Origin: Polaribacter pectinis
GTDB lineage: Bacteria; Bacteroidota; Bacteroidia; Flavobacteriales; Flavobacteriaceae
Length of the DNA: 64,000 nt
NCBI RefSeq assembly: GCF_014352875.1
Contig: NZ_CP060695.1
Span: 1,581,501 to 1,645,500 of the forward strand
Reading direction: 5' to 3'
Below are positions 18,126 to 25,327 of this stretch, piece after piece. Made by a program: the position numbers and the translations under genes. The notes below the pieces were generated by a model, which was given only the letters and a program-made list of their open reading frames with translations, had not been told where the DNA came from and did no database searches. Numbering within the stretch: position 1 is the first letter of the stretch; every line of letters starts with the position of its first letter.

Positions 18126-19633
18126 AAAAAAATAAAGCTATTATTCGTGGCGTTTTAATGTTAACGTATGTCTTTATTATTTCTGTCATTTTATTTTTAG
18201 TTAGTTCTCTTTTAAACTACTTAAATACTGGTGCAGACAGAAGTAAAATGTTGCACACAGAGATAAAGAAAGAAGCACAATATTTGCCAAAAATCACTTG
18301 GAAGGAAGATGGAAATAAAGGTCGTTTTTTAGACAAACAGACTTTAAATGAAATCGAAAATGATTATGTAGATGCTTGGTACGTTAAGCAAGTTGCTTAT
18401 AAAACGAATCAAAAAACAGGCATAAAAGATTACTATACAGATAGCGCTAGAAAAAATATATACAACACAATTGCTTTTAATAAAACTACCAATATTTCTT
18501 TTGAATCTACCACATTATATCACAATCCTAATATATTATTTTTTAGCGAAGACGGACAATTAATCGTTTTAGAAGACGAAAATGTTGTTGAATACAAGAA
18601 GATGTTTAAAAACGGTGTACTTGTTTTAGAAACAACAGAAAAATCGACTTATAAAGTTATTTTATTATTGGAAGATGGCTTTTGGCGCATTAGACATCTT
18701 GTTAAAGAATCAACATCCGATTTTGACAAAACAGTGAACTTCACTCCTATTTCTGATAAGAATATTAAAGGAATTAATTATTATCCGCAGAAAACACCAT
18801 GGGATATGTTTGGTGATAGTTTTGATGAACAAGTAATTGCAAAAGATTTTAAAATTATAAAAAATGCTAATTTAAACACGATTCGTATTTTTATTCAATA
18901 TGAAGATTTTGGAAAGGCAAATGTAAAAGAAGAGAAACTACAAAAATTACAACAAGTTTTAGATTTAGCAGAAAAGAGCAATTTAAAAGTTATTGTTACT
19001 TTATTCGACTTTTATGGAAACTACGATGTTTTAGATTGGACGTTAAATCAAAAGCACGCAGAAACAATTGTTTCTAAATTCAAAAACCATAATGCTATTT
19101 TAGCTTGGGATCTTAAAAACGAACCCAATTTAGATTTCGCTTCCAGAGGAAAAGAAACTGTGCTTGCTTGGTTAGAACATTTAATTTTTTATATAAAAAA
19201 AATTGATACAAAACACGCCATAACCATTGGATGGTCTAATGTTGAAAGTGCAGAGATTTTGAAAGATAAGATCGATTTTGTTTCATTTCATTATTATGAA
19301 GATGTCGAAAAACTGGAAACTGCATATCTTTCTTTGAAGAAAAAAATTAATGATAAACCTATCTTTTTAGGAGAATTTGGCGTTACTTCTTATGACGGTT
19401 TTTGGAAACCTTTAGGTAGTTCTGAAGAAAAACAAGCTATGTACTATAAAGAAATTCAAAAAGTACTTACTAAAAATAAAATTCCTTACTTGTCTTGGAC
19501 TTTATATGATTTTGATGAAGTACCAAATAGTGTTGTTGGTAAACTACCTTGGCGTGTAAACCCACAAAAAGAATTCGGTTTTATAAACACTAAAGGAGAG
19601 AAAAAACCAGCTTTTGAGTTTATATCTAATTAG
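18119..19633 (+). CDS. Membrane-anchored GH5-like glycoside hydrolase
   Basis: A 504-residue protein. Residues 9-34 are a transmembrane anchor. Residues 60-200 form a soluble domain of unknown type. Residues 210-504 are a TIM-barrel hydrolase of clan A: the predicted acid/base E335 lies in WDLKNEPNLDF and the predicted nucleophile E419 in IFLGEFG, with SFHYYED between them. Cellulase, mannanase or xylanase-like activities are all possible. A membrane-tethered hydrolase in a polymer export locus recalls BcsZ/CmcAx in cellulose and AlgL in alginate, which trim or clear the product in the periplasm. It is the third gene of the 13.8-19.6 kb operon, overlapping the previous gene by 7 bp. Confidence 0.78.
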   Translation: MVKKNKAIIRGVLMLTYVFIISVILFLVSSLLNYLNTGADRSKMLHTEIKKEAQYLPKITWKEDGNKGRFLDKQTLNEIENDYVDAWYVKQVAYKTNQKTGIKDYYTDSARKNIYNTIAFNKTTNISFESTTLYHNPNILFFSEDGQLIVLEDENVVEYKKMFKNGVLVLETTEKSTYKVILLLEDGFWRIRHLVKESTSDFDKTVNFTPISDKNIKGINYYPQKTPWDMFGDSFDEQVIAKDFKIIKNANLNTIRIFIQYEDFGKANVKEEKLQKLQQVLDLAEKSNLKVIVTLFDFYGNYDVLDWTLNQKHAETIVSKFKNHNAILAWDLKNEPNLDFASRGKETVLAWLEHLIFYIKKIDTKHAITIGWSNVESAEILKDKIDFVSFHYYEDVEKLETAYLSLKKKINDKPIFLGEFGVTSYDGFWKPLGSSEEKQAMYYKEIQKVLTKNKIPYLSWTLYDFDEVPNSVVGKLPWRVNPQKEFGFINTKGEKKPAFEFISN

Positions 19634-19670
19634 TTGAACTTAATATTTATAAATTAAAGGTTTACAAATA

Positions 19671-19713
19671 AAAAAATCCACAAATAAAACAGTTGTTTTA
19701 CTTGTAGATTTTT
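19671..19713. terminator. Bidirectional hairpin between convergent genes
   Basis: An imperfect inverted repeat runs from AAAAAATCCACAAATAAAAC to TTGTAGATTTTT, with A and T tracts on the two sides. It lies between the 3' ends of the GH5-like gene and the GT4 gene and can serve both. Confidence 0.6.
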
Positions 19714-19732
19714 ATGTGAGGTTTAGTTATTT

Positions 19733-20950
19733 TTAAATAGTTGCTGGCTCTGTAAATATACTTTCAGATGTTTGTTTGTTATAAATAATGTTTTCAAATT
19801 CATTTAAATACATATTTGTTATTCTTTCCATAGGAAATGCCGTTGCTGCTTTATAATTTGCTTTTTCTAATTGAACTCTATATGCATCATTAGTAACAAT
19901 TGCTTCAATTGCAACCGCTAAACTGTCTGTGCTTTCTGGTTGAAAAAACTCTCCTCTATAACCTTCATCTTCAACTAAAGTTGCTAAATCTCCTAAATTT
20001 GGCATTACAACTGCTTTACCATAACTACCTGCTTGATGCAGAACTCCGGAACTCCCAGTAGTAGAAGTATAAGGAAAAACAACTACTGCACTTTCTTTAA
20101 ATAAAGGGGCTACTTCACATTCCTCTACATAACCAGTAAATGTTATTTGTGGTACATTTTTATATTTTTCTTGAACATTTTTTAAATATCCTGGAACGTT
20201 TGGGTTATCTGTTCCTGCAATTACAATTTCTAAATCTAAACCAGAAGTTACTCTTACTTTTTCAACCGCTTCTATCATTGCTTCTACTTTCTTGTAGGTT
20301 CCGAATTTTCCAAAAGTCATCACTTTTAAAGGTCCTTTTGGTAATTGATGAGAAGGTTTTTCTGGAATTTCGAAAGTTCCGTGTGGGATCATTTTTACAT
20401 TATTAACTTTATATTTTTCTTCTAAAGTAGTTACGTATTTATCCATAGTAACAGTAACTAAATCTGCTTTTAAAATTAGTTTTGTTAAAGTGGTTCCTAT
20501 AAAATTATATGCTTTTTGTAAGAATTTATTAGAAGTAAAACCAGCAGAAGCTAAATCTGTCTGCTCTAAAATATTATGCAATAAAACAATGGTAGGAATT
20601 TGTTTTATTTTGCATATTAATGGTAAAGCTAAACCTAAAGCTGCTGCCACTTTTTTATCTCCAAACTTCATAAACTGTAAATTGAACAAAACAGCGTCTG
20701 GATTTATTTGATTGATGGCTTTTGTAACATTAATAATGTTGCTATAACTATTAAACTTCCAAGATTCTTTTACAGTAATTTTACAACCATTTTCTGTAAA
20801 ATGGATGTCTTTACCTTCTGGTGTTACATCCGTTAATAAGATTAATTCTGTTACTTTTTCGCTTTGTCTAAAGCTTTTTACTAAATGATATGCATATTCA
20901 TTTAAAGTTACTTTACTTGGTGGATATGCAGTTACGATTGCTAATTTCAT
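19733..20950 (-). CDS. Glycosyltransferase, GT4-like (GT-B fold)
   Basis: A 405-residue cytoplasmic transferase. N-terminal domain: KLAIVTAYPPSKVTLNEYA (acceptor-side loop), then VLLHNILEQTD. C-terminal nucleotide-sugar domain: KVMTFGKFGTYKKVE, ITFTGYVEECEVAPLFKESA, and VFPYTSTTGSSGVLHQAGS. The usual EX7E pair is not obvious; TGSSGVLHQAGSYGKAV takes its place, as in some GT4 subgroups. Sugar and linkage are unknown. It is monocistronic, with its own promoter carrying two or three copies of the regulon box at a 21-bp period, so it is a likely direct target of the LytTR protein. Confidence 0.82.
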   Translation of the reverse strand: MKLAIVTAYPPSKVTLNEYAYHLVKSFRQSEKVTELILLTDVTPEGKDIHFTENGCKITVKESWKFNSYSNIINVTKAINQINPDAVLFNLQFMKFGDKKVAAALGLALPLICKIKQIPTIVLLHNILEQTDLASAGFTSNKFLQKAYNFIGTTLTKLILKADLVTVTMDKYVTTLEEKYKVNNVKMIPHGTFEIPEKPSHQLPKGPLKVMTFGKFGTYKKVEAMIEAVEKVRVTSGLDLEIVIAGTDNPNVPGYLKNVQEKYKNVPQITFTGYVEECEVAPLFKESAVVVFPYTSTTGSSGVLHQAGSYGKAVVMPNLGDLATLVEDEGYRGEFFQPESTDSLAVAIEAIVTNDAYRVQLEKANYKAATAFPMERITNMYLNEFENIIYNKQTSESIFTEPATI

Positions 20951-20973
20951 GTTGTTTGTTTTTAATTACACTA

Positions 20974-21065
20974 CAAATTTCGCTCTAAATAAGAGGTTAA
21001 ATAGGGCAAAGCAGTCGAGATACATTTAACTATAGTCTAGCGGAAAAAAGGTTTAGACAATCATT
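20974..21065 (-). promoter_or_regulatory. GT4 promoter with two or three phased regulon boxes
   Basis: The -7-like element on the minus strand is GAAATTTG (20974-20981, 7 of 8 to TAnnTTTG). On the + strand boxes ACTATAGTCTAG (start 21029, 48 bp from the -7) and GGTTTAGACAAT (21050) are 21 bp apart; a third core, CAGTCGAG at 21012-21019, lies a further 21 bp to the promoter-proximal side. Confidence 0.6.
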
Positions 21066-21159
21066 TTTTGACTTCATTTTATCGACACTAAAAATTTATT
21101 TAAGATTAAAAAATAGTCTATATGTTATGATTATAAATCAAAGAATGAATTTTGGCATA

Positions 21160-21205
21160 TATATAAAAGTCTACAGCTGCAAATGCAGCTGTAGACTTTT
21201 ATATA
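21160..21205. terminator. 46-bp perfect palindrome, bidirectional terminator
   Basis: Arms of 22 bp are exact reverse complements around a two-base centre (AA). The inner part is AGTCTACAGCTGCA and the outer ends are A/T tracts. It starts 31 bp after the flippase stop, the position of a terminator for that operon, and it also insulates the GT4 promoter region. Confidence 0.75.
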
Positions 21206-21235
21206 AAAAATAGATTTAAATAGGTTTTAAAAAAG

Positions 21236-22492
21236 TTAGGAAATAAAATTAAAGCCTTTTAAGTTTTTTAAAGAGAAGAAAAATAGTTGCACAAACAATA
21301 AAATACACATTGCTATAATTTGCACATGTACCACTTGTTCTAATGAATTATGAAAAAGGACAACTAATAAAATTTGTAACATTCCAAAAATACCAGAAAA
21401 TACTACTGGAACGTAATTGTCTAATGATAAATAATAATATGCAAAGATATTTGAAACAGCAAAAATACCAGTTGCTAAAGCATATTTCCATAGTAATGGA
21501 GCAATTTCTAAATATCCGTCACCAAATAACATTTGAATAATCAAATTTGGAAAAAGAGCACATCCTAAAACAATTGCTATAGCTATTGCTGCAATATAAC
21601 TTACATATTTTAGTAAAATTGGTACTGTTGATTTTCCTTCTTTTTTCAATTGAACTACTGCTGGTAATAATAACATTACAAACATCCAAGCAACAAAATA
21701 AACAACTCTACCAATTAATGCTAAAGAAGCATATAAACCAGCCTCGTAAGAGTTAAAGTAATGTTTTACCAAAAGTATGTCACTATTATTAATGATAATT
21801 TGGGTAAGTTCATAAAAGGCGGTAATTATAAAAAAATTACGTACCATTTTAGATTTTGTACTTTCTAGCTTAATCAACTTAGAAAAAGAGAATTTCTTTA
21901 ATTTAAAAGGAAATAAACCGAATAAGAACGAACCTAAAATTCCGAAAGAAATTAATAAAGAAGAATCTATCTGGAAGAAAAATAATAACCCGAATGTAAT
22001 TAACAAACGACTCATCATTTCTAATTGATAGGTTACAGACAAAGAATTCAATTCTTTTTTTCCTTGAAAAATGCCCCTATTTACGCTCATTAAAAAGTAA
22101 AACGGAACTCCAATTCCGAATACCACAAACATATTAGAGGATATTGTTTTAAAAAAATCTTGTAATTCTGATGAAAATAGTATAACTATAATTCCTAAAA
22201 CAACGCCAACAATAGAAGCTTTTTTATAGGTATTTGAAATAAAAGTTTCAAAAACCGTGCCTTCGAAAATTACTGAAAATTTTGCAGTAACTAATTGAAA
22301 CGTCATAGCCACAAAAGACAAGACTAATAAAAACGTGATTAGAATGGCCGCATCTGCAAATTTCTCTGGTCCTAAAATTCTACCTAAAACTAAATTGTAC
22401 AGATAATTTCCGCCATTTACAAGCAAACCACTAATCATAAATAGTTGTTCTGGAGAAATTTTATTTTTTAAAGGGAGTGTAATTGCAGACAT
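21236..22492 (-). CDS. Oligosaccharide flippase-type MATE/MOP transporter
   Basis: A 418-residue inner-membrane protein with about 12 hydrophobic helices, beginning ISGLLVNGGNYLYNLVLGRILGPEKFAD, the classic start of Wzx/RfbX-like flippases of the MOP superfamily. These move lipid-linked sugar units across the inner membrane. The cytoplasmic loop near residue 195-210 is lysine-rich (FKLKKFSFSKLIKLESTKSK). It is 25 bp after the STAS gene and co-transcribed with it under a promoter with the regulon box. Together with the GT4 and REC-GT2 genes this supports a polysaccharide pathway, although some family members export other lipids. Confidence 0.85.
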   Translation of the reverse strand: MSAITLPLKNKISPEQLFMISGLLVNGGNYLYNLVLGRILGPEKFADAAILITFLLVLSFVAMTFQLVTAKFSVIFEGTVFETFISNTYKKASIVGVVLGIIVILFSSELQDFFKTISSNMFVVFGIGVPFYFLMSVNRGIFQGKKELNSLSVTYQLEMMSRLLITFGLLFFFQIDSSLLISFGILGSFLFGLFPFKLKKFSFSKLIKLESTKSKMVRNFFIITAFYELTQIIINNSDILLVKHYFNSYEAGLYASLALIGRVVYFVAWMFVMLLLPAVVQLKKEGKSTVPILLKYVSYIAAIAIAIVLGCALFPNLIIQMLFGDGYLEIAPLLWKYALATGIFAVSNIFAYYYLSLDNYVPVVFSGIFGMLQILLVVLFHNSLEQVVHVQIIAMCILLFVQLFFFSLKNLKGFNFIS

Positions 22493-22517
22493 TGTTTAAG
22501 TTTTTATAAATTGTAAA

Positions 22518-22796
22518 TTATGCTACGTTTGTTTGATTAAAATCATCGTAAATTTCTTTACAACCAAAACCAACTATTGAAAATACTTTTTGTTTCGATA
22601 TTGCAACTTTAGTAAATACTCTCATTGCTTCTAAAGCACTTTTATCAATTTCTACTACTTCATCAATATTGATTACTACGCTGTTTGATACTGATAAATT
22701 TGAAGTAAAATAATTTGTAAAAGACTTTAAAGTTGATGAATTTAAGTTTCCGTTTAAATAAAATGTTCCGTTGTTTTCTGAAATTTGTAATGCCAT
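22518..22796 (-). CDS. Single-domain STAS protein (anti-sigma-factor-antagonist-like)
   Basis: A 92-residue STAS domain: GTFYLNGNLNSSTLKSF, VVINIDEVVEIDKSALEAM, VFSIVGFGCKEIYDDF. The serine in DKSALEAM is where SpoIIAA-type proteins are phosphorylated. No partner-switching kinase or phosphatase gene lies nearby, so the partner is unknown. It heads the operon with the flippase and has the regulon box at 48 bp from its -7 box. A structural or regulatory part in polysaccharide export is possible, and partner switching with a kinase elsewhere in the genome is the conventional expectation. Confidence 0.8.
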   Translation of the reverse strand: MALQISENNGTFYLNGNLNSSTLKSFTNYFTSNLSVSNSVVINIDEVVEIDKSALEAMRVFTKVAISKQKVFSIVGFGCKEIYDDFNQTNVA

Positions 22797-22826
22797 AATT
22801 CTTATATTTATTTGTTATTGATGGTA

Positions 22827-22940
22827 CAAATATCAGATTGTAATAAGAATTAAATTGACTACTGTCGTTGAAAAGCAATTTACTTTAGACCAAAACTTAG
22901 TCTCTTTTGTTTAGCTAAAAACAACTATTTTTAGTCGAAT
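22827..22940 (-). promoter_or_regulatory. STAS-flippase promoter with regulon boxes
   Basis: The -7-like element on the minus strand is GATATTTG (22827-22834). The box ACTTTAGACCAA starts at 22882, 48 bp away; further related boxes are TGTTTAGCTAAA (22908) and TTTTTAGTCGAA (22928), the last two 20 bp apart. The region is shared with the divergent TPR gene. Confidence 0.55.
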
Positions 22941-22983
22941 GATTAAATGCGATTGCTTAACTTGCAGACGTTAAATAGTTATT

Positions 22984-25053
22984 ATGAAAATAAAGTTTAT
23001 TCCATTTTTACTTCTTTTTTTTACAAGTATTATTGGCTTTTCGCAAAATATGCAAGATGGGTTTACATATTTAGAAACAGGTAAATACAAACAAGCTGAA
23101 ATTTTTTTTAAAGAAATTTTAAAAGAATACCCAACCAACAAAACAGCAAGATTATGTTATGGTAGAGCTATTGGTTTAAATGGTAAATCTAAAAAAGCGG
23201 TTATTTTATTCACTGATCTTTTAGCTGATTATCCAACAGATTTTGAGGTAAAACTAAATTATGCAGAATCTTTACTTTGGGATAAAAATTACGCTGTCGC
23301 AAAAGTGTTTTATGAAAAATTACTGAAAGAGAATGACCAAAGTTTTCCTGCTCTGTTAGGTTATGCAAATACTTTATCTAATTTAAAGAAATTTGAAAAT
23401 GCAATCATTTATGTAGATAAAGCTTTAGAAGTTATACCAGGAAATGCTAATGCGTTAGTTTCTAAAAAGTATATGCGTTTGGGTTTGGCAAATGATAAAG
23501 TGAATAGTCAAAATTATTTGGAAGCAGAACAAATATTGAAAGAAAATTTTACTGATTTTAAGAATGACAAAGACACTTTGCTGAATTTAGCAAACTTATA
23601 TTTAATTTCTAATCAAACAGAAAAAGCAAAAGAAACTTATGAAATTATTGGTAAAAATCCAGTGGATAAATTAACTTCTTTAAATGGTATTTCTTTGTCT
23701 TATCATCTAAATGGTAATGATAAAGAAGCTTTAAAAGTTAGTAAGAGTGCTTTTGATTTAATTAATAAAAATACAGATGAAACTTTAAAACAACTAACTA
23801 CAGAAAGATATATACAAGCCTTAATTTGGAATAAAAAATATCGTTTAGCTAAAGAAGAAATTAATAAATTAGTCATCAAGAATATAACTCCTGATAATTG
23901 GATCTTATCCTTGAGAGCTACACTAAACATCTATAAAAGTGATTTTAAAAAGAGTATTGCAGATTATAATCTTATCTTAAAAAAAGATAGCGCTTCTTTT
24001 GATGGGAATTTAGGGAAAGCGAATGCTTTAAAGGCTTCAGGTTATTTTAATGATGCCTATAAAAGTGCAGAAAACACTTTAGGTTTTTATAAAAAACAAA
24101 AAGATGCAACTAATTTTATCAAACAATTAGACCTATCTTTTACACCATATTTAGAGACCAAAGCTTCATATTCTTTTGACAACGGAAATAATGAGGCTTA
24201 TTCGTATTCAGCAAATATTGAAGTTCCATTTACCACTAAATTTAAAGTTTTAGCGAGTTATAATTATAGAACAACAGCAAATTCAGTGAATGATATTAAT
24301 GCAAATTCAAATAATTTTTTAGCCGGAATTTCTTATCAACTTTTAAACAACTTAACTTTTAAAGGAAATATAGGAGTTACTTCGTCACAAGCAGAAACCA
24401 CAAATTACAATCAATTATTAGCAGATTTTTCTTTTGATATTAAGCCTTTTAAACTTCAGAATTTAGCAATAGGTTATAAACGAGAAATACAGAATTTTAA
24501 TGCTGAATTGTTAGATAGAGAAATTGTTCAGAATAATTACTTGTTAAATTATAGCTTAAACACAAATTTTAAATTAGGTTGGTTTACACAATATTATTAT
24601 ACAACTCAAAATGATAATAATGAACGAAATTTATTATTCACATCATTGTATTATACTATTTTAGAAAAGCCTTCTTTAAAAGCTGGTATTAATTATCAAA
24701 ATATATCATTTAAAAATCAAGTACCTACAATTTATTTTAGCCCAAGTAAATTTAATGCTGTAGAAGTATTTTTTAATATTATAAAAGATGAAAACGTTAC
24801 GAAAAATAACGAATGGTTTTATGAGTTAACTGCTGCAACTGGTTTTCAATACATAGAAAATGATAAAAAACAAAGCACATACAGAATACAAGGTAAATTA
24901 GGTTATCGTTTTTCTGAAAGAAGTGTTTTAAATTTTTATGGCGTACAAAGTAATATTGCCTCTGCAACAGCAGCCGGTTTTACATTTACAGAAATAGGAT
25001 TGCGTTTTAAATGGTATATCTTTAAGCAGCCTTTATATAAAAAACAAGATTAG
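22984..25053 (+). CDS. Outer-membrane TPR/beta-barrel protein, probable polysaccharide export porin
   Basis: A 689-residue protein. Residues 1-20 are a signal peptide ending near GFSQ. Residues 25-370 are tetratricopeptide repeats (QDGFTYLETGKYKQAEIFFK, ALLGYANTLSNLKKFENAI and others). Residues about 385-689 are an outer-membrane beta barrel of alternating aromatic strands, like YaiO-type domains, ending in RFKWYIFKQPLYKKQD. A periplasmic TPR scaffold joined to a barrel is the plan of PgaA, BcsC and PelB, exporters of secreted polysaccharides, and the locus context fits that role. The barrel and TPRs are visible; the export function is inference. Confidence 0.78.
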   Translation: MKIKFIPFLLLFFTSIIGFSQNMQDGFTYLETGKYKQAEIFFKEILKEYPTNKTARLCYGRAIGLNGKSKKAVILFTDLLADYPTDFEVKLNYAESLLWDKNYAVAKVFYEKLLKENDQSFPALLGYANTLSNLKKFENAIIYVDKALEVIPGNANALVSKKYMRLGLANDKVNSQNYLEAEQILKENFTDFKNDKDTLLNLANLYLISNQTEKAKETYEIIGKNPVDKLTSLNGISLSYHLNGNDKEALKVSKSAFDLINKNTDETLKQLTTERYIQALIWNKKYRLAKEEINKLVIKNITPDNWILSLRATLNIYKSDFKKSIADYNLILKKDSASFDGNLGKANALKASGYFNDAYKSAENTLGFYKKQKDATNFIKQLDLSFTPYLETKASYSFDNGNNEAYSYSANIEVPFTTKFKVLASYNYRTTANSVNDINANSNNFLAGISYQLLNNLTFKGNIGVTSSQAETTNYNQLLADFSFDIKPFKLQNLAIGYKREIQNFNAELLDREIVQNNYLLNYSLNTNFKLGWFTQYYYTTQNDNNERNLLFTSLYYTILEKPSLKAGINYQNISFKNQVPTIYFSPSKFNAVEVFFNIIKDENVTKNNEWFYELTAATGFQYIENDKKQSTYRIQGKLGYRFSERSVLNFYGVQSNIASATAAGFTFTEIGLRFKWYIFKQPLYKKQD

Positions 25054-25277
25054 TCATTCCTCTTTCAAAAAAGACATTCAATATGTCATAGAAAGACAAA
25101 AAGTAATCCTGTAATTTAACTAATTGATTCTTTCAATCTTTTCTCTTACGGAATGGATTTACTTTATAACATTGCTAATAACAAAGTAAACTCTATTTAA
25201 TCTTACAATTCTATTCATTTTATTGAAATTAATTAAATTTATAGTCTTTTATAAGTGAATATTTTAAACAAAAAGAA

Positions 25278-25301
25278 AGGCAAAAGTTTTCACTTTTGCC
25301 T
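25278..25301 (-). terminator. Terminator after the DUF4114 gene; rest of the gap is empty
   Basis: AGGCAAAAG pairs with CTTTTGCCT around a six-base loop; on the minus strand a T-rich tail (TTTCTTTTTG) follows. The remaining 25054-25277 stretch shows no gene or clear element. Confidence 0.8.
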
Positions 25302-25327
25302 CATTTACAAACTAAATTATTAGGGAA

